Source of the DNA: Hemibagrus wyckioides
Lineage: Eukaryota > Chordata > Actinopteri > Siluriformes > Bagridae
Assembly: GCF_019097595.1 (NCBI RefSeq)
Contig: NC_080714.1
Coordinates: 5,446,259 to 5,510,258 of the forward strand
Direction: 5' to 3'
Length of the DNA stretch: 64,000 nucleotides
Shown here piece after piece: positions 26,519 to 37,390 of this stretch. The position numbers and the translations under genes are program-made. Each line of letters opens with the position of its first letter. Position 1 is the first letter of the stretch. A model generated the notes under the pieces. That model was not told the DNA's origin. It saw nothing but the letters and a program-made list of their open reading frames with translations, and ran no database searches.

Positions 26519-26712
26519 TGGTGGCTCAGAGGTTAAGATTTTGGGCTATTGATTTGGAAGGGTGAGAGTCTGGTCAAGGTCCCTAACCAAAGTACTGCTT
26601 CAGGGGGGCTATACCATGGCTGACCCTGCCCTCCGACCCCAACTACCCTTAAGGCTGGGTTATAAAGAAGAGCATTTGGTTTGTATTTGTTTGTGTGTGA
26701 CAATAAAGTTCA
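26519..26712 (+). repeat. tRNA-derived SINE
   Basis: The head GGTGGCTCAGAGGTTAAG resembles a Pol III A box. It is followed by CTATACCATGGCTGACCCTG, CCGACCCCAACTACCCTTAAG and a tail ending ACAATAAAGTTCA. This order is typical of tRNA-derived SINEs of otophysan fish. About 190 bp and moderately diverged. Confidence 0.7.
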
Positions 26713-27055
26713 TGGTTTGAGCCTTGCAGTTAATTGTAGTAAAAGGATTTGTGTATTTTTTATGCGATTTATTGTGCATTTCTCGTAATTTTACCTTTAA
26801 TGACAATATTTATTAATTTCATATTTCATGTTTCTTTTCGTGCCCTCACCTTACAGACTCTCCATCATTCTCATCCTGTGTATATTTAATTGATCTATAT
26901 CACTACACAACATATATTTTGACATAAAGGACTGCCACAATTTAATCATTTATAACACCAATACCAATTCTATATAATTTTAAACCTCATTTCTTTCTGT
27001 AGGTTACTAAATTTACTACCATGACTGAATATAATCAACATTAACTAGCGTTACA

Positions 27056-27500
27056 TTGGATATCCATCCATTTTCTGTACCGCTAATCCTACACAGGGCC
27101 ACAGAGAACCTTGAGTCTATCTCAGGAGACTCAGGGAACAAGGCAGGGGACACCCTGGGCAGGGTGCCAGCCCATTACAGGGCACAAACACACACACAGT
27201 CACCCACTATGGACACTAGCAGATGCCCTTATCCAGAGTGACTCGTATTTTTATCTCATTTTATACGACTGATTTAAGCGCCTTGCTTATGGGCCCAGCA
27301 CTGGTGGTGCTGAGATTCGAACTCACAACCTTCCAATGCCTTATCCACTAAGCTACCACAATTAAGAGATGTCAATCAGCCTACAGCGCATATCTTTTGA
27401 CTGGGGGAGGAAACTGGAGTACCCAGAAGAAACCCTAAAGCACAGGGTGAACATGCACACACACAGGGCAGAGATGAGAATCGAACCCCCAACCCACTCA
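27056..27500 (-). repeat. repeat R, inverted copy, interrupted by another repeat
   Basis: Left part 27056-27215 (CCATCCATTTTCTGTACCGC, CAGGGGACACCCTGGGCAG) and right part 27361-27500 (AATTAAGAGATGTCAATCAG, GTGAACATGCACACACAC, ATCGAACCCCCAACC) belong to one element on the minus strand. The related plus-strand copy at 45315..45560 runs without the break. A fragment of another common fish repeat (TTCAATTTATTTTGTATAGC...CAAAGCAGCTTTACA) abuts at 27501-27575. Confidence 0.75.
27216..27360 (+). mobile_element. SINE-like repeat copy 2, inserted into repeat R
   Basis: CTAGCAGATGCCCTTATCCAG through ACTAAGCTACCACA splits repeat R at GGACA|ATTAAGAG. The short word ACA occurs on both sides (27213-27215 and 27358-27360), compatible with a small target duplication. 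It is the same family as 7919..8083. Confidence 0.7.
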
Positions 27501-28561
27501 GTTCAATTCAATTCAATTTATTTTGTATAGCACCTTTTCCAATGAACATTGTCTCAAAGCAGCTTTACAAAAGAAGAGAAACAGAGAAAGGGGAGGGGGA
27601 AAAATGAAAATAAAAAATAAAAAAATAACTAGAAATAAGTTTAGTTTATTTCTGTCTGCTGTTCCTTATAGTGTGTGTGTGTTTTTTTTTTTTTTTTATA
27701 AAGAAATGTTTTTAAATCATGCACATTATTATTACTCAAGGTATCTGTGCTTTAAAGCATGTCTATGTAAAACTTACACCTACTTTAAATGTTAATATAT
27801 TCTTTGTGCTCTTCTAAACGGCTTTGATAAGGTCACATTCTTTCCTTATGGCGTGTAAATTGATCAGTGTAAGAAATGCACACTTTACAAGCTAGACATC
27901 TTCAGACACCTGACTGTTTCTCCTGCTTTATTTTTCTCTTTACACAGTGATCATGGAACGAAGACATCAAAACATATCAGAGTAGACGTGTCAACTCTTC
28001 TTGCTTTCACTGAGGGGCAGATATGTAATGATGATACTATTTCCGTTTGTTTCACGCTACTCGTCTTTAACGCGGGCAGACGTTCACGGACCTAATCGCG
28101 ATGACAGGAAACACAATTAATATTAGTGAATAACGCTAATGCATTTTTTATATGCAGTGACAATCACATTGTGTTACTGTCTACTGTCAGTCCATTAAAT
28201 ATTCAGTGTGTTTGTACAAGTACACGTATAATGCACTGAGACGGAGCTGGTAGACTTTGTACTCTGTTTATTTCAATGTGATCAATCAGGTATAAATGAG
28301 AAATTAGAGTGCAATTATTTATAATAAGTACTTGGAGGAAATGGCAATGTCTGGCTCTGTGGTGCTTGTCACTGTATGCTGTACAGCTAATTATATGTTA
28401 TTCTGAAAGGCTAGAGTATGATATTTTCAGGTTAATTTAAAATAGGTGGCCAGGGAAGTGTGCTGTGGGTGTGCGTCATGCTGCGGCCCTTCTGTAGGTA
28501 ATAAAATAGCGAGCTTTATGTGTACATGTGTTTGTTTGTGGCCTTTTTTTTTCTTACTTAC

Positions 28562-28678
28562 CCAGAGACTGCTGTTCTTGTTGGCTAAGAGACAGCACCT
28601 GGTCTGTGTTCTGCTCGTACAGGAGGAACTGATAACGATGAAAGCCAGTACGCTTAGGAGGTGTGGGACGAGTGTATT
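28562..28678 (-). CDS. pebp4: pebp4 penultimate coding exon (HRY-motif exon)
   Basis: 117 nt encoding YTRPTPPKRTGFHRYQFLLY and a Gln/Ser-rich stretch ending QQSL, plus the first base of a Gly codon. GFHRYQF is the second PEBP signature (GLHRYVWLVY in PEBP1), part of the ligand-binding pocket, and PxPPxxxGFHRYQF matches human PEBP4. The acceptor is a (CT)n run ending TACTTTGTAG; the donor is CTGG|GTAAGTAAG. The first two bases (AA) complete a Glu codon begun by the upstream 46-nt exon, and the final G joins GA of the terminal exon, so both junctions keep the frame. No stop occurs in this frame. Confidence 0.95.
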
Positions 28679-28682
28679 CTAC

Positions 28683-28714
<32 letters not shown>

Positions 28715-28846
28715 TGGGGAAAAATATTTGTGCAGAGATATGCTTCAGGGTCTTACACGAAGTTGGACTTGCACATATATTTTATTTACTTTAATGAGAC
28801 AAAAGGTCACACACAGAAGTGTCAAAAAGCACCAAGCATCACTCAC
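28679..28846 (-). other. pebp4: 168-bp pebp4 intron
   Basis: Donor GTGAGTGATG at 28846 and acceptor TTTGTAG at 28679. The (GA)n microsatellite at 28686-28713 occupies the acceptor side and reads (CT)n on the transcript strand. Confidence 0.95.
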
Positions 28847-28892
28847 CAGACAGCAACCTGCCTTTAATGTCTCCTGCTATGAGTGAGCTTCC
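28847..28892 (-). CDS. pebp4: pebp4 46-nt internal exon
   Basis: 15 codons, GSSLIAGDIKGRLLS, plus one base. It corresponds to human GADLKKGKIQGQELS, the linker between the DPDAPSR and HRY segments of the PEBP fold. The upstream exon ends on a whole codon (GAA) and this exon starts GGA. The final G joins AA of the next exon to give Glu, then TyrThrArgPro. The acceptor is a (CT)n run then GTAG; the donor is G|GTGAGT. It has no start codon and is far too short to be seen without splicing logic. Exact joining on both sides makes the call strong. Confidence 0.93.
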
Positions 28893-28894
28893 CT

Positions 28895-28918
28895 ACAGAG
28901 AGAGAGAGAGAGACTGTT

Positions 28919-28969
<51 letters not shown>

Positions 28970-29201
28970 CTGAGAGTTGAAGAAAGAAACAAAGACAGAA
29001 AGAAAGAAAGAACAAAAAAGTCTGAGAAAGACACAGAGTCAGAGAATTAAATAAAGCACATGCAAACTGTGAGACAGAGAAAGAGAGAGTCAGAGAAAGA
29101 AAGACACAAATAGAGACAGAAAGAGAGACAAGAACAGAGAGAGAGAGAGAGAACAAAAGAACCAAAAAAAGTCTGAGAAAGACAGAGTCAGCGTTTCTTT
29201 C

Positions 29202-29249
<48 letters not shown>

Positions 29250-29444
29250 GAATTCAATAAAGCACATGAAAACTAAAAAAACTGTGAGTCAGAGAGAGAG
29301 ACTGAGAGTTGAAGATAGAAAGATAGAAAGAAAGACAGAAAGAAAGAAAGAACAAAAAAGTCTGAGGAAAGAAAGAAAGAAAGTCCCAGAAAGTCACAGA
29401 AAGCCAGAGAATTCAATAAAGCACATGAAAACTAAAAAACTGTG

Positions 29445-29483
<39 letters not shown>

Positions 29484-29515
29484 TAGAGAGAAAGAGACTG
29501 TGATAGACAGACAGA
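28895..29515. repeat. polypurine GA/GAAA block with longer tandem units
   Basis: More than 600 bp is almost all A and G on the plus strand. It includes (GA)n (28926-28958, 29450-29480) and (GAAA)n (29205-29248). Words such as AATAAAGCACATG...ACTGTGAG..CAGAGAG recur at about 29048, 29255 and 29412, and ACTGAGAGTTGAAGA at about 28968 and 29301, so the block also has 150-200-bp tandem periodicity. Confidence 0.9.
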
Positions 29516-31533
29516 GTCTGACATATATTACACAGTGTATAAGGTTCAGAAGGCCTTGTGAGGTGAAGGGCTCCATTAAGACTCACTCTCTTGAAGTCAT
29601 CAGCTGAGAGGATAAAGACTGTGGCTTTTACGAGGTTCACATAAATTGACATTTTCCCGTTTCAGGACCAATCCAAGCTTAAACCTGTCAACCATTTCTG
29701 TAATATTTAATATTCCGACACAAAGCCGGTTCCCAGGAGAATTAAATCCAGTGATTGGATTTCAGAATGGCAAATTCCCATATGATTAATTGTATATTAA
29801 CTTCCCGTTGCCTAGAAACAGGAATTCATGTAGTGCTGCTAAGAACCGTCTCGAACCGTCTTTTTTTTTTTTTTTTTTTTTTTTAAACAGCCGCTTCTCC
29901 AAAGGGCACTCCTATATTTGTCATGGTTGAACCCATATTCTTAGCGGCTCCGGCACACAAGTGCTTCACTGTAAATAGCCCGGTAGATGTTTGCTTAATA
30001 AATGTGATGGCGCTGCAGCCGTGCTTGCTCTGTGTAGGAGGATCAGACCTTTAAAGTGCGGTTAGACGGTTGTACACAAAATCCAGATGAAGAAAATCTA
30101 GAAATCTCGGTAGATTTTAGGGAAGAGCCTCTGATAAACACCCTTAAAGTGTTTCTAGAGATTACAGTCAGTTACATTGATCAGGACAGGAGTGGGACAT
30201 CTTCATCCTGTCCTTAACTCAGCATTGAGCACTGCCTCCTACAGGCTGAAGCACAAACCTGCACCAGTGCCCTGATGTCTTGTTCAAACGACTTTTGTCT
30301 TTTGCTGTGACGTTTAGATTTATTGCCACTTACAGTTTAAATGCATTAAAAATCTATCTGGGTAATTACAAACCTTTTCATTCCTGCACAAACTTTATTT
30401 ATTTTTTTTGGATTCCTCGTACTTCCCAAAAACATGCAGATTCATATACTGGCTAGTCTAAATTACCCCTACATATGGGTATGCTTACTTTTTTTTAATT
30501 GGTCACACTAGTGCTAGCAGAGTAGCACAATTAAATGTTTTTAAATGATCTTTAAGGAGGTGTTGATGTCTAATTTCTATATTTCCTAAAGCAATTAACT
30601 TGAATTTTCTCACAAAAGAAGAAGGAGGAGACAGAGGTGTGTGATGGAAAAGTCAGTATACACAGTAAACCCCAACCAAACTATTTACTGCCAAGCACAC
30701 AGTTTTGGTTGTGTGTTACAAGTTATTGGTGAAGCAGCTTTCATGCTAATGCTTCCATCGACAACATCACGCCTGTTGCTAACTAGCTGTTACTCTGTCA
30801 AATGTGTCCTTTTTTGGACTCTAAGTCTAATGTTTGCACTGAAGTTTGCATTGTTTTTAGTATCTGACTGGATTGTTATTACTTATGTTCAAATAATTTA
30901 TCTCCTCTTCAATGCCTCTATAACTTCGCTAGCAATAACAAACCCCCATTACGACACTAACAACCAGCAACAACCGACAAATTAGCACCGAAACGCACCA
31001 TTATATAATCTTATATAATAATATAAACACGTCTATCGGGGGTGAAGTTTTTTTCTGGAAATGTAAAAATGTCTGCAATCCTGAATCAAATAGCTGTTCT
31101 GAATCAAATCCCACCTGCTCCTCATACGATTCTTATGAAATGACTGAATGCTACTTCAGTGTGCTGCAGCACAGAGGTTTCTAAACAAAGGGAAGCTGAA
31201 AACGAAGACGCGGTAACAAAAGTCAATTGTTTCAATTCCAAATCCTGGACAAGCCAAGAGGAAAGAGAGAGACAGCGCTTAAGAAAGGAGAATCAACAGC
31301 TGGAGAGCACATGAACGCGCTTAACATGCCGGAGTCGTCAATGACTTCATTATGCCTGAGAAGTCAGAAGGTAGAGAAAAGTGGCCTTGAGGCAGTGAGC
31401 CCCCCTGTCAGAGCCGGCGAGCTTCATGTTAGCGAGCTGCAACAATTCATTTGCAACAATTACACACGAAAGTGCAAGGAGGCTTTATTTAGAAGAGCCG
31501 ACGGGTTGCGCAGCCTGTGGAATCCGGGGTGCC

Positions 31534-31547
31534 GTTGCCATGACAAC
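31534..31547. promoter_or_regulatory. RFX-type X-box
   Basis: GTTGCCATGACAAC fits the X-box pattern GTTRCC-NN-RRYAAC closely and is nearly palindromic. It lies in an unusually complex, GC-richer stretch (31300-31780) of the large intron. A weaker relative, GTTGCCTAGAAAC, is at 29807..29819. Function is not demonstrated. Confidence 0.4.
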
Positions 31548-32129
31548 ACCTAGTCAACAGTATTTGGAGAGCAATGTGCGCTTTTCCGCTCTCCCACTTG
31601 GTCTGGCTGCGTTATTCTTGCTTGCCCCTTTCACAGAACAACCCGCGCCCTTTTTGCACTCGTGTACTTTATAAATCCCGCACTGCAATAGCGAAAGGGC
31701 AGAGCCGAGAGGGTTCTAACGGCGCGGTGCTGCTGAAGTATTGCACGGTAGCTGTAAGGGTGCAAAGCAGTACAGGTCAGAACATCGCTGATGTGGCTCA
31801 GAATACATGAAAGACAGTGAGAGAACACAAGCTACTCTGTTGTTTAAAAAAATAAAATAAAATAAACAACGCTCGGAGGCTGAAAATCATTAACAGTAAC
31901 ACAAAATATGGAGGACTTAAGTGTATGAAATATTTATTGCAATAACACGGTTTTGTCACACACAACAGGTTGGGTTCTCATTCTCAGAGAGCAGAGCCGA
32001 TATGGTATTAATGAGATCGCTTAAAATACATTTCCAATAGTTTAGCTGCATTTCTAACACAAAATTGTTGAAAGTTTTGACAGCCAAATGTAAATAATAC
32101 ATATTTATTACTGTACTCACTCTAATACT

Positions 32130-32235
<106 letters not shown>

Positions 32236-33480
32236 CTGATTTCTACAGGCAGCAACACATTTGCAAAGACTATAAACAAAAACTGCATTTTAATTTAAGA
32301 AGGAAAATAGTATAATCATAGTCATTATTATGGTGAAGTATTTTGGTGGAGGTCTTCAGTGTCAGTGCTTTGTAACAAAAAATTTCTGCTACTGGAAAGT
32401 CTTCAGGATTCTTAGTGCATTTTGTGTCTAATCTCAGATAAGAGATTTTGCTGAGTGAACAACAGTTTAACTTTAGTTAAAAACACAAACTTGACTCATT
32501 GATGATTTATTGTTTCAGTGTCATCAGCAACATCAATGATAGAATCATGTCACTATCAGTACTTCAGATAGCAAAGTATAATCCTTCCTTAAAAAGCAGC
32601 AGTAACTCAACAGTCAATGAACAGAAGGAAACAATCCCAGACCCTCCGCTGCTGCACCTTTGAGCATGACCCGTAACCTTACATGTGCTCTACTTTTGCG
32701 CAACTTCTTCCCTGAAGATAAATGAAGTCAATTATATTAAATTCTCTTCTTAGGCTGAATACACAAACCCTGGTCGAGTCCCTTCCGTTATCCCCAAACT
32801 TCCATCAAGAGTTGCGTGGGTGACAGGCATCCGTGAACAGATTCCAGCGCGGCACGTGAAAAACAGTCACACCTATTTCCACGAGTTTTACACCTGAGGA
32901 TGAGAATGCCCTGTTTAGAAGGGTGCATGTGGGCATTACTCTGAGTGTGAATAAATTGTGTGATGAACATGACCAGTTCTCTAAGGAATTGAGATAACCT
33001 AGAATTTCAGAAGATTGGAAAAAAATCTTAGACCATGAGGCATGAGGCATTGTTCACTCACTTAATATCAATTCCAAGCAATATCTCATGAGCATATCTC
33101 ATATCATATCATAAGCTATGACTTTACTATTAAAAGTACTAGATCATTTAAACTCCACTCAGCTTTGTTGCATTGTTCATCCTGCCCACGTCAACAGATC
33201 GCCAGCTTACAGTGTAAATGCATGACTTGTTGGCATTTTGTCATGTCACTGGTGTGAATGCAGAGTTAGTGATGATTTCCTGGCCCTGATCAATCACCAA
33301 ATGGTAACTGATGAACTATAGCTCAAGATAAGTACACTCAAGAGATACTTAGAAGTAGGCATATCTGAAAAATTACATGTAAATTGTAGGTCTCTTACAT
33401 TATAAGGGGTAGACAAATGATAAAATCGTTAGTGAGCACTCCAGGCAGGTAAACGCTCCAGTGTGCTGCGTAGTTCAAAA

Positions 33481-34679
33481 CTTTAGTTCTCCAAAACCCC
33501 AGTACTCCAAAGCTTCAGCGTTCTAAAGTTCCAATGTTTCAAAGCTCCAGCTCTAAAGATCCAGTTCCAAAGCTTCAGTGCTCCTATGCTCAAACACTCA
33601 AAACAATCCAGTGCTCCAAAGCTCCAGAATTCTAAAAATCCAGTGCTCCAAAGCTCCAGAATTCCAAATATCCAGTGCTTCAAAGCTCCAGAATTCCAAA
33701 AATCCAGTGCTCCAAAGCTCCAGAATTCTAAAAATCCAGTGCTCCAAAGCTCCAGAATTCCAAATATCCAGTGCTTCAAAGCTCCAGAATTCCAAAATTC
33801 CAGTGCTCCAAAGCTCCAGAATTCCAAAAATCCAGTGCTCCAAAGCTCCAGAATTCTAAAAATCCAGTGCTCCAAAGCTCCAGAATTCTAAAAATCCAGT
33901 GCTCCAAAGCTCCAGAATTCTAAAAATCCAGTGCTCCAAAGCTCCAGAATTCTAAAAATCCAGTGCTCCAAAGCTCCAGAATTCCAAATATCCAGTGCTT
34001 CAAAGCTCCAGAATTCCAAAAATCCAGTGCTCCAAAGCTCCAGAATTCCAAAAATCCAGTGCTCCAAAGCTCCAGAATTCCAAAAATCCAGTGCTCCAAA
34101 GCTCCAGAATTCCAAAAATCCAGTGCTCCAAAGCTCCAGAATTCCAAAAATCCAGTGCTCCAAAGCTCATGATTTCCAAAACTCCAGTGCTCCAAAGCTT
34201 CAACACTCAAAAGCTCCAGCGCTCCAAAACTTTAGTGCTTCAAAGCTCCAGTACTCCAAAGTTTCAGCACTCAAAAGTCCAAGCGCTCCAAAGCTCCAGC
34301 TTCAAAGCTCTAACACTCCAAAGCTCCAGTGCGCCAAACCTCCAGCACTCAAAAGCTCCAGGCCTCCAAACCTCCAGCACTCAAAAGCTCCAGGCCTCCA
34401 AAGTTCCAGCGCTCCAAAGCTCCAGTGCGCCAAAGCTTCAGCACTCCAAAGCTCCAGCACTCCAAAGCTCCAGCTTCAAAGCTGCAGCACTCAAAAGCTC
34501 CAGCACTCCAAAGCTCCAGCTTCAAAGGTCCAGCACTCCAAAGCTTCAGTGCTTCAAAGCTCCAACTCCAAAGCTCCAGTGCCTTAAAGCTCCAGCTCCA
34601 AAACTCCAGTACTCCAAACCTGCTGCTCTAAAACTCCAGCTCCAAATCTCCAGTGCTCCAAAGCTCCAGCTCCAACGCT
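33481..34679. repeat. 1.2-kb minisatellite of 16/32-bp units
   Basis: The core 33606-34190 consists of about 18 tandem 32-bp units of the type CCAGTGCTCCAAAGCTCCAG + AATTCYAAAAAT. Each is a dimer of related 16-bp units (CAAAGCTCCAG + NNNNN). Flanking parts (33481-33605 and 34190-34679) are degenerate 16-bp units such as CAAAGCTCCAGCACTC. There are no unique spacers. Because neither 16 nor 32 is a multiple of three, the frame rotates, and long spurious open frames arise on both strands. Confidence 0.97.
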
Positions 34680-36134
34680 TATATATAATGATGCTTATAA
34701 TGCTTGCCAGTTAGACGCATTAATAGAGATGAATAAATATATGATCTTGCAGCACATCAGAAAACACCTACTGTGTTCTGTCTGTTCTTGCATACACACA
34801 TATAATAATTAATGCATTATAAAAATAATGCATTAATTACTTTTTTCTTTATATGATTAACAGTTTAGAGAGTGTTGGATTTGGATAGAGAAGCATGTGC
34901 TAGAGTTACAGCATCAGCATCCATCACACCACCGTGAAGCACATTATGTTTAAATGTGGGTAAAAAAATAGATTGTTATTTTTCTTTTTGCTGGTTGTCT
35001 GTTTGACAAATATGATTCAGAAATGAATAGCCCCAGCACAAAATCTGCTATTCCCAGGCACCTGAGCTACTAATTTGTCTGGCCCTTTGTAGTATGTATG
35101 TAAAACTAATTAAGCATAGCAATACCATTCTACTGATAGTTAAACTCCACGGGCATGGGTAAAAAAAAAAAAAAAAACACAGTGAGAAAGAGGCTTGATA
35201 AACACAAAGCAAGATGTGTGACCTCCGTCTGTATTATTTCAAACAAACATGAATAAGCTTCAAGTATCAGTCTCATTTGGTGTGCTACTCGAGTTATAAA
35301 ACAAACCCAATGACCGATTACAATGGAGTTGAATAACAGAGACATTTTTCAGTGTTATTTAGCCCTCAGAGCGTTATTCTGATAAGTCACGTGCGTGTGT
35401 TTCGAGAGCTCTTAAAATAATCTGCACTTATACAACACAAAACAACAAACAGCTTGGGAAACACACACCCACACACACACCGAGCAGATTCTGAACTTCT
35501 GGCTTGGTTTCTTTTTAGCAAACAAAAGTAACATACTCTTTTTAAACCACACAAAGAGCTGGGAAGGCTGATATAAGGACAGTGCAAATCTCAAACGTTT
35601 CTAAAAAGCAGCTCGATAAAAAGCTTCTCGTAGCGTTCATGCTCAAGTCAAAATGCACCTACTAACGTAGGCCTTAACAGTGTGTTGTGTAACGCTTAAT
35701 CAGATCCCCCTCACTATGTGTGCACTAATAAACTTTTGATTTGTGTGTGTGCGTGTGTGTGTGTGTGTGGCGGGATCCTCCACCGGACCCAAACAGGTGG
35801 GCGCACTCGTTTAGGGGAGGGTATGAGGGATGCCGCTGATGCCCACCCACCTCCAGGCCTCCTTCTCCCATCTCTTTTTGTGTGGGAGAGAGAAAAAAGA
35901 GAGAGAGGGAGCGAGAGAGTGAGCAAGCGATTCACTCTTTCAGCCTGAATTACTCATTCATGCCTCCCTGTTTCATCTTTTATTTTTTTGGTCCTCATCC
36001 CTGTTCTGTTCTTTCCTGAATATCGTCCTTTATCTTTGTGCCTCTTAGCAAGCTCTCAGTTGTGTTTTCTTATGAATCCACCTTCTCTTTTATCTCTCAA
36101 CCACGACACACCGGTTTTCCGGTTACAGGAAATA

Positions 36135-36800
36135 CACTATATTGCCAAAAGTTTTGGGACACCCCTCCAAATCATTGAATTCAGGTGTTGGCCCCTTAGT
36201 TCCAGTGAAAGGAACTCTAAATGCTTCAGCTTCATACCAAGACATTTCGGACAATTTCATGCTCCCAACTTTGTGGGAACAGTTTGGGGATGACCCCTTC
36301 CTGTTCCAACATGACTGCACACCAGTGACCAAAGCAAGGTCCATAAAGACATGGATGAGTGAGTCTGGTGTGGAGGAACTTCACAGAGTCCTGACCTCAA
36401 CCCGATAGAACACCTTTGAGATGAATTAGAGTGGAGACTGCGAGCCAGGCCTTCTCGTCCAACATCAGTGCCTGACCTCACAAATGTGCTTCTAGAGGAA
36501 TGGTCAAAAATTCCCATAAACACACTCCTAAACCTTGTGGAAAGCCTTCTCAAAAGAGTTGAAGCTGTTATAGCTGCAAAGGCCAGGACTCTGACCTCAA
36601 GTCAAGTTCCTCTACACCAAACTTCCATGTCTTTATGGACCACACAAAGTTTGGAGCATGAAATTGTCCAAAATGTCTTGGTAAGCTGAAGCATTAAGAG
36701 TTCCTTTCACTGGTACTAGGGGGCCGAGCCCAACCCCTGAAAAACAACAACTGATTTCAGTGATTTGGAGGGGTGTCCCAAAACTTTTGCCAATATAGTG
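36135..36800 (+). mobile_element. rearranged fold-back Tc1-like element
   Basis: Both ends carry CACTATATTGCCAAAAGTTTTGGGACACC-type terminal repeats, inverted. The left flank is TA; the right flank is TG. The left terminal repeat joins directly to the late transposase region (TTAGTTCCAGTGAAAGGAAC ... CCTTCCTGTTCCAACATGAC ... GTTATAGCTGCAAA). After 36600 the same internal sequence returns in inverse (GTCCAAAATGTCTTGG, GAGTTCCTTTCACTGG). The N-terminal two thirds of the transposase gene are gone. Confidence 0.9.
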
Positions 36801-36810
36801 TGAGTGTAAA

Positions 36811-36830
36811 TATATATATATATATATACA
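36811..36830. repeat. (TA)n tract
   Basis: Short AT dinucleotide run next to the right end of the fold-back Tc1 element. Confidence 0.85.
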
Positions 36831-36894
36831 TATAAATATCCAATTAGATTAAAGAAATATATAAAATAAGAATATAAAGATACCTTTTAAATAG

Positions 36895-36995
36895 AAATTT
36901 GGCCCTAATTAGCCAAAGTGCCAGCCAATGGTGGTGAGGAAAAACTCCCTGAGACGACATGATTGAAAGAAACCTTGAGAGGATCCAGACAAACA
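36895..36995 (+). repeat. dispersed fish repeat fragment
   Basis: GGTGAGGAAAAACTCCCTGAGA and AAGAAACCTTGAGAGGA are hallmark words of a common interspersed fish repeat, the same family as the TTTATTTTGTATAGC fragment at 27501. Only about 100 bp remain. Confidence 0.55.
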
Positions 36996-37324
36996 TACCA
37001 GATAGATCAATACTGATTCTGACATTGTGATCACTCTGATACCATCCTCATTCACATGTGTTTATAAAAAATGCTCTGATACCACGAGACCATGTTATGC
37101 GTCACAGTTAATGACGGCAATTGTAGCAAAGCAGAATCTAAACTGTGCTCTATGAAAATATCAGGAGGAGCTGCTTCAGCATCTTCAGCAAATAATCTGA
37201 TAACACATCTAATACAGTATCTTCAATAATATCACTGGTCATTAAAAATGAGTGCAACGTGCTGTGAATTGCAGAGGTAAGTTATGGCACAGAACGGTAT
37301 TCGCGAGCGTGGGGCAGTAAAGTG

Positions 37325-37390
37325 AGCCGGAATATATGAGAGCACTTCACTTCTGCGAGCACTGAGCACTAACCCATGTGTACCTGCGAA
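37325..37390 (+). repeat. fragment related to the 40806..40964 inverted-repeat element
   Basis: GAGCACTTCACTTCTGCGAG and CACTGAGCAC match the reverse complement of 40850-40905 with few differences. Confidence 0.55.

Larger units (their letters stand above)
14176..28561 (-). other. pebp4: pebp4 terminal intron (14.4 kb)
   Basis: This phase-1 intron has donor GTAAGTAAG at 28561 and acceptor CTCTTTAG at 14176. Contents listed separately include repeat T copy 2, a diverged Tc1 element (19327..20362), a second Tc1-type fragment (21184..21430), GA and CA microsatellites, a SINE and a nested repeat. The remaining sequence is mostly AT-rich and featureless. Two more complex stretches (20790-20990, 25690-26210) are discussed as possible regulatory DNA. 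Confidence 0.85.

Noticed and set aside
26519..26600. Possible tRNA gene (A- and B-box-like words)
   Set aside because: No cloverleaf or anticodon arm can be drawn and a SINE body and tail follow; it is tRNA-derived, not a tRNA gene.
30641..30985. 114-codon frame with hydrophobic segments
   Set aside because: AT-rich intronic sequence, no splice or promoter context, no recognised motif; frames of this length arise by chance in 64 kb.
33606..34190. Regular 32-bp direct repeats resembling a CRISPR array
   Set aside because: The units are contiguous with no unique spacers, and the host is a vertebrate.
33483..34714. Open frames of up to 239 codons on both strands with KAPEFQ/FWSFGAL-type repeats
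   Set aside because: They are by-products of the 32-bp minisatellite, whose frame rotates every unit; all frames are open because the unit lacks stops.
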